Source of the DNA: Thermoguttaceae bacterium
Lineage (GTDB): Bacteria > Planctomycetota > Planctomycetia > Pirellulales > Thermoguttaceae
Direction: 5' to 3'
Assembly: GCA_028694795.1 (NCBI GenBank)
Contig: JAQVKF010000004.1
Location: 1-46,468, forward strand
DNA: 46,468 bases
The notes beneath the pieces were generated by a model, which searched no databases, was not told the DNA's origin, and worked only from the letters and a program-made list of their open reading frames with translations. Positions within the stretch are counted from its first letter, which is position 1. Every line of letters begins with the position of its first letter. Of the stretch, positions 26,059 through 34,165 are shown in pieces. The translations under genes were made by a program, and so were the position numbers.

Positions 26059-26351
26059 CTAGGATGTGTTCACACTAAAATTCGATACGCATAGGATATT
26101 TACATAATATAGCGTGTTTGTATCGGAAATATCACACCCTAAAATTCACATCAACACAATTGCGTCCACCTATTTATCTTATATTGACAGTGTGAACATA
26201 CTGTAGGTAATTTTTTTGAACAGACAGGAAGGATATGGGGAGGAAACTTTTGAAAAAGTTCCCCTCCAAACCTCCCCTCAAAACTTTTTACTGTAAGTAC
26301 AAGCAACAACATCGGTCAAAATGGTACGACGTTTGTGTGAACAGGCCCTAG
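26059..26351 (+). repeat. MITE-like CTAG-bounded repeat (copy 5)
   Basis: A 293-bp element from CTAGGATGTGTTCACAC to GTGTGAACAGGCCCTAG. It keeps the terminal inverted repeats and a shortened hairpin core (GGAAACTTTTGAAAAAGTTCC around 26245), but the proximal arm is replaced by unrelated AT-rich sequence with a nested terminus (GTGTGAACATACTGTAG, near 26192-26208). It lies between the Sel1-repeat gene and the ABC ATPase, which ends about 70 bases further on. Confidence 0.8.
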
Positions 26352-26419
26352 GATGGCGGTGAGGTTGCAGATGGTAGTGACCTTACGGATGAATGATTAT
26401 TTCACTGATAACCGCGGGT

Positions 26420-27196
26420 TCATGGGCCGTGGGTCACATGCGAGTAGACGCAATTGCCTTGGTGGGCCGATTCGTGAATCAATTGTCGATACATTTGTGT
26501 TACTGAATCGCAGTCGAATTCATGGATCGCATCGCACGTTAGCCGGCGGTTGAGACAGGCGATTCGTTTCAAATGCGGTGTCACGAATAACACATCGTGA
26601 CTTACGATTACGATTGAGAGTGTATCGCTGAGGTTGTGTAACAGATCCGCGATGCTATGCGCGATATTCGGGTCCAACCCCGCAGTTGGTTCATCGAGCA
26701 GCAGTAATTTGGCGTTAGACACGAGTGCACGAGCAATCAGGGCGCGTTGCCGTTGTCCACCTGAGAGCATATTCATCGTGCGATGCCGCAATTCCAGCAT
26801 TTCTGTTTTTCGCAGAGCCTCGCACGCCGCCTCCTGTTGCGCTTTGGAATATCGCCAGCCCCATGGATTTTGACTAACCAAGCCGGTTAGCACAACGTCG
26901 AGTACAGTGGCTGGCACCGTGGCGTCCAGCTGAGCACGTTGCGGCACATATCCGATCTGGGCACCACTCTTTTTGGGGGGATCCCCGAACACACGTACCG
27001 AACCGCTCGTTGGGGTGAGCAATCCAGGAATCATGCGTAAGAGCGTTGATTTTCCACCGCCATTCGGTCCGATGATGCCCAAAAATTCGTGGTCGCCAAT
27101 CGTGAGTGACACATCATCTAAAACGAGTGGCGACGGTGTGCGTCCACGTTGCGGATAACAAAAGGAGACATGAGAAAGTTCAATCATTGCGGACAT
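26420..27196 (-). CDS. ABC transporter ATP-binding protein, zinc/manganese (ZnuC/TroB) type
   Basis: A complete ABC ATPase of 258 residues: Walker A GPNGGGKSTLL, Q-loop region IGYVPQRAQLD, signature MLSGGQRQRALIARAL, Walker B LLLLDEPTAGLD and switch His in VIVSHD. The gap between Q-loop and signature and the text TVLDVVLTGL match metal-ion (zinc, manganese, iron) importer ATPases. The C-terminus has several His and Cys (CDAIHEFDCD, HESAHQGNCVYSHVTHG), as in zinc-type proteins. The frame is open far upstream, but ATG 27196 has AGGA seven bases ahead and gives the normal N-terminus. No permease is adjacent; the substrate-binding protein at 32859-33914 is the likely partner. Repeat copy 5 lies just downstream. 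Confidence 0.85.
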   Translation of the reverse strand: MSAMIELSHVSFCYPQRGRTPSPLVLDDVSLTIGDHEFLGIIGPNGGGKSTLLRMIPGLLTPTSGSVRVFGDPPKKSGAQIGYVPQRAQLDATVPATVLDVVLTGLVSQNPWGWRYSKAQQEAACEALRKTEMLELRHRTMNMLSGGQRQRALIARALVSNAKLLLLDEPTAGLDPNIAHSIADLLHNLSDTLSIVIVSHDVLFVTPHLKRIACLNRRLTCDAIHEFDCDSVTQMYRQLIHESAHQGNCVYSHVTHGP

Positions 27197-27395
27197 CTGG
27201 GTTCCTGGTGGCCAAAGCCAATCTATTTTTGGGGACAAAAAATTGGACCAGACGCCGATACTGCCGTTTTGGTGAGCAGGTGTCATGGTCCGCTGATGTG
27301 GTCGCTTTGCTCTTAGCATTGGGCAACGGCACATTCGAGATTTTAGGCGGTGGACAGGCAACGCAGGCCGTCTCCTCCCTGGCGATTGGCTTCGG

Positions 27396-27902
27396 CTAGC
27401 GACGCGAGGCGTGTGGAGCGCGGCATCCTGCGGAACAAACGGAAATCCATCGGGTCGTCCGATCGTCATTTGAAGGGCGCAATCGCATAGGTGCTCCGCA
27501 ACGTGGGCAGTAGTCACTCTCGGTACGTTCGCCGCCATTTTCTCGCTGCTGCTGACAACGAACACAAACACGTGTTCCGGGCAAAATCTTCAATCGCTCC
27601 GGATGGATAGGATCTTTACAATCTTCACACAAAACAGGACCGACGTCTTCCCACGTTTCCTCGGCATCTTCTTTGGAGGGCGTGGCGACCAACTTGGCCT
27701 GCTGACACTCTTGGCAACGGGCACGCGGCACGATACTGAGAAACAACTCCGTTAAAGTCGCCGCATCCGCATCCGAGTCCGCGCGAATTTTACGTCGGCG
27801 CCGCAAGAATTCGAAAATACCGGAAATGGACAACGGTTCCACACGTCCACAGCCGCGACACTCGAGGTCATACAACCATCCATTCGTAGGGGGGGTACTC
27901 AT
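27396..27902 (-). CDS. Zinc-finger protein with a DksA/TraR-type C4 motif
   Basis: The 168-residue product has several Cys pairs. ECRGCGRVEPLS is near the N-terminus and CQECQQAKL in the middle. CEDCKDPIHPERLKILPGTRVCVRCQQQ matches the DksA/TraR C4 zinc finger (CxxCxxxIxxxRLxxxPxxxxCxxCQ), and YCPRCGAPM is close to the end. The coiled-coil part that full DksA uses to enter RNA polymerase is not obvious, so it is better called a zinc-ribbon protein than DksA. Transcription-related or metal-sensing roles are both possible. GGAGGTG lies ahead of the ATG at 27902. It lies between the metal ABC ATPase and DUF1080, 181-200 bases from each. Confidence 0.7.
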   Translation of the reverse strand: MSTPPTNGWLYDLECRGCGRVEPLSISGIFEFLRRRRKIRADSDADAATLTELFLSIVPRARCQECQQAKLVATPSKEDAEETWEDVGPVLCEDCKDPIHPERLKILPGTRVCVRCQQQRENGGERTESDYCPRCGAPMRLRPSNDDRTTRWISVCSAGCRAPHASRR

Positions 27903-28083
27903 TTTGCACCTCCGATAACCGCAAATTTATGAAACGAGGCGGCCCCACTTCACAATAAAGAATCACCGACCTCGACCATGTCTCATTATACGACAATACG
28001 GCGAAAATGTTCTCTCGCATGGCTTACAAGCTCCAATCCGGCGGCAACGCCAACCGGGGGGTGTGTAAAAACACCATGCAGCA

Positions 28084-28848
28084 TCAGCTCGATTTGGCGG
28101 GCTTCAGATTCTCGTCAGGAATTTCACGTACCCAGATATTCCGAAAACGTGTCGGATTACCATGGTCTTGAAGTTGAATCACGCCCGTCTCGCCATGAAC
28201 CCCATACTCTGGTGGATGGCAAAAATCCACGTTGCCTTTGTCGTCTAGGAAACGTAAACCGGTCTGCCCCAGCAATTCCGTATGGTTTTGAACAAGTACG
28301 CCGTTTTGGAAGACGGTGAAAAACGCCGGTCGCAACACCTCGACGACTCGATCGCCCTCGATCCGTAATCGTGGACGATTGAACAAAATGTCATAAGTCT
28401 GCCACTGACCGGGCTTAGCACACACGTTCACGAGCGGCGGATGCTGGCAGTAAATTGCTCCACACTGACCGTCAAAATAGGTTTTATTCCCGAACGAATC
28501 AAGAATTTGTACCTCGTAACTCCGGTCCATCAAGTAGATTCCACTGTTGCCGCGTGCCTGACCGCTACCGCTGACTTTTTCCGGAGTCGCGAACTCAACA
28601 TGTAGCTGGATGCTGCCAAATCGCTGCTTCGTATTGGCACTGCCGGAACCGACGGTGACGTAACCATCACGCACGACCCAATTTTCCGCTCCATCCCAAG
28701 CGGACATATCTGTTCCATCGAACAGAATGACCGCGTCAGACGGCACGCCTCCTATTTGTGATGGTGGAACCACCACACGAGGTTCTTCCCACGGAATACC
28801 ACTACGCCAATCTTGCGGCGGGGTCGGTGCGTTGATGATCTCTTCCAC
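28084..28848 (-). CDS. DUF1080 domain protein (3-keto-disaccharide hydrolase-type fold)
   Basis: DUF1080 proteins have a concanavalin-like jelly roll and are very numerous in planctomycetes; some members act on sugars or keto-disaccharides. Hallmarks here: VILFDGTDMSAWDG, NWVVRDGYVTVGSGS, RFGSIQLHVEFATP, GNSGIYLMDRSYEVQILDSFGN, GQWQTYDILFNRPR and GVIQLQDHGNPTRFRNIWVREI. At 254 residues it has just this domain and no signal peptide is seen, although most relatives are exported. The start is a GTG with AGGAAAG ahead. DUF1015 lies 51 bases upstream on the same strand, so they are probably co-transcribed. Substrate is not visible. Confidence 0.88.
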   Translation of the reverse strand: MEEIINAPTPPQDWRSGIPWEEPRVVVPPSQIGGVPSDAVILFDGTDMSAWDGAENWVVRDGYVTVGSGSANTKQRFGSIQLHVEFATPEKVSGSGQARGNSGIYLMDRSYEVQILDSFGNKTYFDGQCGAIYCQHPPLVNVCAKPGQWQTYDILFNRPRLRIEGDRVVEVLRPAFFTVFQNGVLVQNHTELLGQTGLRFLDDKGNVDFCHPPEYGVHGETGVIQLQDHGNPTRFRNIWVREIPDENLKPAKSS

Positions 28849-28899
28849 GTTTTGTCTTTCCTATGGATGATTTCATGCCGCAACGGCACGAAATGAAAA

Positions 28900-30201
28900 C
28901 TACTCGAGCGGATTGATGACCAAACCGGTCAGCAATTTCGGATAGAAATACGTACTTTTGGCCGGCATCCGTTCACCCGCCAAACTAATGTCATGGATAT
29001 CGTGCACCGTGGCGGGCATGACGAGCGCGGCCATCGGGAATTCGTCCGACGGAATCTCTGCCACCACTTCGTCCACAAGGTGTACATATTTCGTCGATTC
29101 TTTCGATGGTTCGCGACCGAAAATTTCGCCACAGATGAAACGATGGAGAATAGCCACACCAAGCTCTCGCCATTCCTCACCATGTTCCGGAGCAACTTCG
29201 GCGAACTTCGCTCGACCGGCGTCCGTCAGTTGCGCAAGGGTCCAATGACGGTCTTTGCGCGTATATAGACCGATCAACCCCTGATCTTCCGTCACTTCGA
29301 TCTCTTCCCAAACTTCGCGAGCCATTTCCGCACCGGTACCACCATCGCGGCATTCAAAGTAATTGCCCAATTTCTCGGTCAATTCTTCCGCCGTGAGATC
29401 CGGTACCTGACGGAAGAGACGGTGCGTCGGAAGCACGATTAGACCGTCGTCATCCATCGCGATAAACATCATCATCACGAATTGAGAGGGATGATTCGCG
29501 TCGCGACCAGCGTCACGTTGCTGTGCCGCATAGTTACACGCCGTTTCGTAACGATGATGACCGTCGGCGATGAAGATCGGTTTCGGACCCATCAGACCTG
29601 CCAGCTGGGTACAGGTCTTCTCGTCTGTGACCGGCCACATCCGATGCACGACATCGAGATGGTCTGTTGCTTCGACGCTGGGCGCACCCGCAATCGCTGC
29701 GTCGAGAAGCTGATTCACTTCGTTCTGAGCGTCAGGGAAGAGACCGAATACCTGGCTTAGATTGGCTTTCGTCACCGAAAAGAGCATCAAACGATCTGCT
29801 TTGGGACCGGCAATCGTCTGTTCGTGTGGAAAAACGACTCCCTCGCCAAACGGCGAAACGCGGAGGCGAGCCATAAAACCTTTACGCACATATTTCTTCC
29901 CGTTGACCTCGAATTCCTGATGGTAAACGTAGATCGCCGGGGTCGCTTCCGGAACTAAAACGCCGTCCTGTTTCCATTTTCGGAAAAATTCCGCCGCGCG
30001 TATATATCGATTATTCGCTTCGCTATCGTCTGGCAATATCTTATTCAGAATCAATCGGATGATATTATTCGGATGTTTCGCATACAACGCGTCTTGAAAT
30101 TCTGGACTGATCACATCATACGGTGGGGCGATCACATTGCTTAGCTCGCCAACTTTCGCCGTATTGTAACGCAGACCACGAAATGGATGGACTTCGGCCA
30201 T
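28900..30201 (-). CDS. DUF1015 family protein
   Basis: The 433-residue product fits DUF1015 along its length: HPFRGLRYN at the start, NVIAPPYDVISPE, NIIRLILNK, the HEQTIAGPKADRLMLF block, and FIADGHHRYETACNY, the most conserved segment. The family is widespread in bacteria and cytosolic; its enzymatic role is not established, though it is often found near amino-acid or one-carbon genes. The ADGHHRYE motif suggests metal binding or hydrolysis, which is inference. GGAGAT precedes the ATG at 30201. DUF1080 follows after 51 bases. Confidence 0.9.
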   Translation of the reverse strand: MAEVHPFRGLRYNTAKVGELSNVIAPPYDVISPEFQDALYAKHPNNIIRLILNKILPDDSEANNRYIRAAEFFRKWKQDGVLVPEATPAIYVYHQEFEVNGKKYVRKGFMARLRVSPFGEGVVFPHEQTIAGPKADRLMLFSVTKANLSQVFGLFPDAQNEVNQLLDAAIAGAPSVEATDHLDVVHRMWPVTDEKTCTQLAGLMGPKPIFIADGHHRYETACNYAAQQRDAGRDANHPSQFVMMMFIAMDDDGLIVLPTHRLFRQVPDLTAEELTEKLGNYFECRDGGTGAEMAREVWEEIEVTEDQGLIGLYTRKDRHWTLAQLTDAGRAKFAEVAPEHGEEWRELGVAILHRFICGEIFGREPSKESTKYVHLVDEVVAEIPSDEFPMAALVMPATVHDIHDISLAGERMPAKSTYFYPKLLTGLVINPLE

Positions 30202-30364
30202 CAGGTATCTCCTTCAAATTTTGGAATACAGTCCCCGGAAAACGGGGATGAATACGCGCGATTCCGGGCGGAATCTTCGGACGGCAAAAGATTTGACGTT
30301 CGAAAAATCATTCTATCCCGAAAACGATCCCATTATAACGGCTTTTGAACCAAATGAACACGGT

Positions 30365-30838
30365 TCAGGAATTTTCCGTTGAAGAAGTGGAAGACGCGGA
30401 GGTGGACGCCGCGGTTTCGTCCTCATGTTTCCGAGTTTCTATCGTTTCGTGGTGCTCGATTTTTCGGTCATCTTGGCCACGATGCCGAAGCCATCTGTCA
30501 ATAAGATATCCTGCGGTCAAGGCCATGAGCATCGTGGAAACCGGTTGGGGTGTCGCCTCATCCAAAGCGAATAATCGAAGTCCCAAAACGACCGACCCCC
30601 ACGCGCACCAACCGCTCGTCGCACTTCCAATCGGACGCAAAACTATCCACAACATTTCGCCAAGCCGCAAGGCCGATCGGTCACATGCCGAGACCAGCTG
30701 GCGTAAACTGCGAATCGCTCCACCCGCCGCGCCCAGTAGCACACATTGGACCGACAACGGAACGAAACTACCCACACAGGTCACCGTGATCAAAATCGCC
30801 AATAGCCAAATGATTAAAAAACAGGTGTGGTATTTCAT
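30365..30838 (-). CDS. Small membrane protein, function unknown
   Basis: 157 residues with hydrophobic segments at about 5-25 (FLIIWLLAILITVTCVGSFV), 28-45, 62-90 and 98-113, then a charged, Ser/Thr/Glu-rich cytoplasmic tail (HHETIETRKHEDETAAS). No family was recognised. It begins 11 bases after the stop of the acyl-CoA/ACP synthetase gene on the same strand, so it is almost certainly in that operon and may serve in lipid metabolism at the membrane, which is inference. Confidence 0.65.
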   Translation of the reverse strand: MKYHTCFLIIWLLAILITVTCVGSFVPLSVQCVLLGAAGGAIRSLRQLVSACDRSALRLGEMLWIVLRPIGSATSGWCAWGSVVLGLRLFALDEATPQPVSTMLMALTAGYLIDRWLRHRGQDDRKIEHHETIETRKHEDETAASTSASSTSSTENS

Positions 30839-30849
30839 CGTGTTGCCGA

Positions 30850-32499
30850 TTATGCACCGATTGCTTGGGGCGTATTTGCCGCACCCGACACAATCGCCAA
30901 CGCCATACGATTGAGTGCACGTAAATCAAGTTTTCCTGTGCCTAAGATGGGCAACTCATCCACGCGGAAAAAGCTGTCCGGCGACGGAATCCAAAGTGGC
31001 GGTAAACCGCGACTCTGCAGCATGCGGCAGATCGCGTCCGCCGATTTATGCAAACCGGTATGTAAAACCACCAGTCGTTCCCCCTTTTTGGCGTCTGGGA
31101 CACCTGTTACGACGACCATGGCGGGTTCTTCTTCCGTTTCCTCTTCCGGCACCACCTCAAGAATCGCTTCCTCCACCTTGATATGCGGCACCATCTCGCC
31201 GCCTAGTTTCGAAAAACGACTCTGACGTCCCGTGAGGGTCGTAAAACCTTTTTCATCGACGAATCCGATATCACCCGTCTTGTACCATCCGTCTTGAATG
31301 ACCTGTGCCGTTTTCTCCGGCTCGTCGAGATATCCCTTCATAACATTCGAACCACGAACCCAGAGCATCCCCGAACCGCCGCCCGGTGGAATGATTTGTC
31401 CTGTTTCCAGATCGGTCACTCGAATTTCCACCTCCGGAATCAGTAGACCAACCGAGCCATCCAAACGCCAATCTTGGCGACGCGACGTTGGCATATTGCC
31501 GCAAATTACCGGCGAGGTCTCCGTCACGCCATAACCTTCAATAGGACGAACACCAAATTTTTTCTCGAAAGCGTTCGCCAGTGGAATGGGCATTTTCTCC
31601 GCGCCGAGTACCACCAGATCAATCGTCTTAAAATCTTCCGCATCACAGCGACGCAGATAGGTATTCATAAAAGTCGGCGTACCAATCATCACCGTGACCT
31701 TGTTTTCACGGCATAGTCGGCCGACCATACGATAATCTAATGGCGATGGATGGAACACCGCTCGCATTCCCGTCACAAAAACAGCCGACATCAACGCTGT
31801 GCCAAACGAGTGGAAAAACGGTAAGACCCCCAACGCCGTATCATGTGGACCAAATTTCGCGAATCGTGAAAACGAATGGACATTCGAACCGATATTCCGA
31901 TGCGTTAACATGACGCCCTTCGGATCGCCCGTCGAACCAGAGGTAAAAATAATCGTCATCAGATCGTCCGGGCGGATTTGGTCCAAGCCCAATAGACGAT
32001 TTGTTACCGATGCTGGCGTCAAATAGGCCATCGCCATCGCCGACAGCTTATCCGCAAGGGTTACCTGTTTCGGAAGGTCTTCCATGTAAACCAAATCGCA
32101 ATTCGGTTTCAAATGCGGAAATTTTTCCAGCACTTTCCGACTCGTCAACACATGTTTTAACTTCGCCTTGGTAATGCACGCGTTCAAAATGTCGTCCGAA
32201 AGCGTAAAATTCAAATTCACCAGCTCGCGTCGATCCAACATCAACGCGGCGTTTGCTAACAAACCGACTGCCGATGATGGAATCAATAACCCAACACGCG
32301 GTTCAGATTCACGCGGCTCCAACGCGCAACGATTTAATAATCGACGCAGTATTAACGTCCGAAGGAGCATCGTGCCCCCCGTGAGACGCATACCCATCGA
32401 ATCGACCACTAGTTCCCGAAAGAGATTCCGTCGGCAATTTTGTACAAACGCCCGTGGAATGCAGTATTCTCGATCCGTCTGGAATATTTCCGGATTCAT
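30850..32499 (-). CDS. AMP-dependent acyl-CoA/acyl-ACP synthetase
   Basis: An adenylate-forming enzyme of 549 residues that activates a carboxylic acid, probably a fatty acid, with ATP and loads it on CoA or ACP. Motifs: IIFTSGSTGDPKGVMLTHRN (phosphate loop), GYGVTETSPV, GWYKTGDIG and FTTLTGRQSRFSKLGGEMV, and the catalytic Lys region LPILGTGKLDLRAL at the end. The shape resembles the acyl-ACP synthetase half of the Aas protein used to recycle lysophospholipids; the acyltransferase half is absent. The N-terminal segment (residues 1-60) is not typical of long-chain acyl-CoA ligases. The gene heads an operon with the small membrane protein. Confidence 0.85.
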   Translation of the reverse strand: MNPEIFQTDREYCIPRAFVQNCRRNLFRELVVDSMGMRLTGGTMLLRTLILRRLLNRCALEPRESEPRVGLLIPSSAVGLLANAALMLDRRELVNLNFTLSDDILNACITKAKLKHVLTSRKVLEKFPHLKPNCDLVYMEDLPKQVTLADKLSAMAMAYLTPASVTNRLLGLDQIRPDDLMTIIFTSGSTGDPKGVMLTHRNIGSNVHSFSRFAKFGPHDTALGVLPFFHSFGTALMSAVFVTGMRAVFHPSPLDYRMVGRLCRENKVTVMIGTPTFMNTYLRRCDAEDFKTIDLVVLGAEKMPIPLANAFEKKFGVRPIEGYGVTETSPVICGNMPTSRRQDWRLDGSVGLLIPEVEIRVTDLETGQIIPPGGGSGMLWVRGSNVMKGYLDEPEKTAQVIQDGWYKTGDIGFVDEKGFTTLTGRQSRFSKLGGEMVPHIKVEEAILEVVPEEETEEEPAMVVVTGVPDAKKGERLVVLHTGLHKSADAICRMLQSRGLPPLWIPSPDSFFRVDELPILGTGKLDLRALNRMALAIVSGAANTPQAIGA

Positions 32500-32858
32500 G
32501 GCTCTTTCCTTATTCGAATATGTTGACGCTTCTCTGTCGAATTCGACTCGATTTAGCGTACCCTTAGATTGGGGTCGACGATCGCCGATCCAATCGTCGA
32601 AAATCTAAGCAGTCGATATCACTGGATAATCCGATCGCCGCCACGCGTCCCGCGCACCTTCGCCAAGCCCAAAATCGGTGATTTTGCTTACCCAACCGAG
32701 CATCACTTTAGCACCGAGAGCTTTTCGAACGCGGCAGAAGGATGCATTTGTTCCTCTTGGTCTACAAACCCACTTCCCCTTCTAATTATGGCTTATTCCA
32801 TCCTCGATGCACGATGTCGAATGTAAATCTTATGTAAAACTTTGGGAGGTCGCTCTTC
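32500..32858. other. Intergenic region upstream of the acyl-CoA/ACP synthetase
   Basis: 359 bases without a gene I can support; it should carry the promoter of the synthetase operon and the 3' end of the zinc-binding protein transcript. No clear terminator hairpin or repeat was seen. Confidence 0.45.
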
Positions 32859-33914
32859 TCAGGATGGACTTTTGAACGATTGGACCAACTTTTCTACGGT
32901 CGTTTGGAGGGTGACACAGACGTCGGGATCGAGTACGGGCAGCACCTCCGCGCGACATTGGAGTGAGTTGGCGAGTGTCTGGGCCGTGCGCAATCCACTT
33001 TCCTGTTGGGCGAAAATCGTTCGAATTTTTTCCGAGGCGACCCATTTTTGCAATTCCGTCAACTCCGAATCGGATGGCTGTTTGCCTTCGCTGTGCATGG
33101 AAAGTTGACGTAAACCGTATTCTTTGGCGAAATATCCCCACGCCGGATGTAATACGAGAAAAGCTCGATTCGCATATGGCGCCAATTTTTCTCGAATCGT
33201 CGTGTCGAGCTGGTCCAATCGGGTTTGCAACGTGACCAATCGTTCCTCGAAAAAGGCCTGATGTTGCGGACGGAGCGACGTAAGTACCTCGCGGATTTTG
33301 ACTGCTTGACACTTCAAAAATAGGGGGTTTAACCAGGTATGGAAATCGGTACCGGCAAATGGATCGCCTGTGTGAGACGATTCGACCGCCGCCGCGTCAC
33401 TCGACCGGTTTGCGATATCGGTGTGCGCGTGAACGTCGGCCGATTCCGATTCATGAGCCGCAGAGGTGGGTGCATCCGTTTCGTGGACGGTATCCTCATG
33501 TGCCTCATTGTGCCCACTGTTTTCATGCGAACAATCGTGGGCGATCAGTTCCGCACGTGGCAGCGCGGTACGTAAATCAATCGTTTGAAGCGTGGCGAGT
33601 GAGCGTACGGCGGCGAGTTGCCGACCATATTCGAAAGGAAAACCGCAGATAAAATAGAGTTGACACCGAGCGATTTGACTCATCTGTCGATCGCCCGGTT
33701 GAAATGTTTCGGGACTTTCACCCGATTGGACAATCGATAGCACTTGCACTTGCGGACCGCCGAGCTGTTCGACTAGCCAAGCGTATGGCGCGATACTCAC
33801 CACCACACGTACCGGCGCGTTTGGATCATCTGGAGCCGTTGGCTGACAGCCGCTCAACGCGGCTAAGCTGCCGCTTAGGAAGAGCTGCGAAAAATGCCGT
33901 CGATTCATCGACAT
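32859..33914 (-). CDS. znuA: ZnuA-like zinc ABC transporter substrate-binding lipoprotein
   Basis: The product resembles ZnuA/TroA metal-binding proteins. MNRRHFSQLFLSGSLAALSGC has a twin-Arg-like start and a lipobox with its anchor Cys at about 23. Then come VVVSIAPYAWLVEQLGG, VLSIVQSGESPETFQP and LYFICGFPFE. A His/Glu/Ser/Asp-rich loop at about 126-185 (HDCSHENSGHNEAHE) is typical of zinc-specific members. DFHTWLNPLF, FLVLHPAWGYFAKEYGLRQ and RTIFAQQESGLRTAQTLA carry the other metal-ligand segments. AAGGA lies seven bases ahead of the ATG at 33914. The ATPase at 26420-27196 may complete the system; the permease is not here. Confidence 0.88.
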   Translation of the reverse strand: MSMNRRHFSQLFLSGSLAALSGCQPTAPDDPNAPVRVVVSIAPYAWLVEQLGGPQVQVLSIVQSGESPETFQPGDRQMSQIARCQLYFICGFPFEYGRQLAAVRSLATLQTIDLRTALPRAELIAHDCSHENSGHNEAHEDTVHETDAPTSAAHESESADVHAHTDIANRSSDAAAVESSHTGDPFAGTDFHTWLNPLFLKCQAVKIREVLTSLRPQHQAFFEERLVTLQTRLDQLDTTIREKLAPYANRAFLVLHPAWGYFAKEYGLRQLSMHSEGKQPSDSELTELQKWVASEKIRTIFAQQESGLRTAQTLANSLQCRAEVLPVLDPDVCVTLQTTVEKLVQSFKSPS

Positions 33915-33944
33915 GGATCATCCTTTCATTCTTGTGGATATGTT

Positions 33945-34165
33945 GCTGGCCGGGAACGGCAACGCGTCGCTGGGAGTTCGTGCTACCGCGAGGTTGCTGA
34001 CGGTCCGCCGATCCGGTCACTTTGTTCCCGGTCCTTACTGGTCGAACATACCGTCTATCGTCGAATGATTCCTACTCCAACCCGCCCGCAGGGCCGGGAG
34101 GTAAAAGGTTTGGCTATGCCCGCATGTGCGCCGTGTGAAGCGGCAGTGCCAATGTCTAGTAAAAA
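33945..34165 (+). repeat. Diverged CTAG-family repeat fragment reaching into lpxB
   Basis: This stretch carries CCGGTCACTTTGTTCCCGG, also found in similar form at 7108-7127, and TTGCTGACGGTCCGCCGAT, close to a segment in 10056-10140. It ends in GGCAGTGCCAATGTCTAGTAAAAAG, the CTAG junction sequence seen in other copies. The last bases overlap the 3' end of lpxB, whose TAG stop is formed by this CTAG. Confidence 0.65.
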
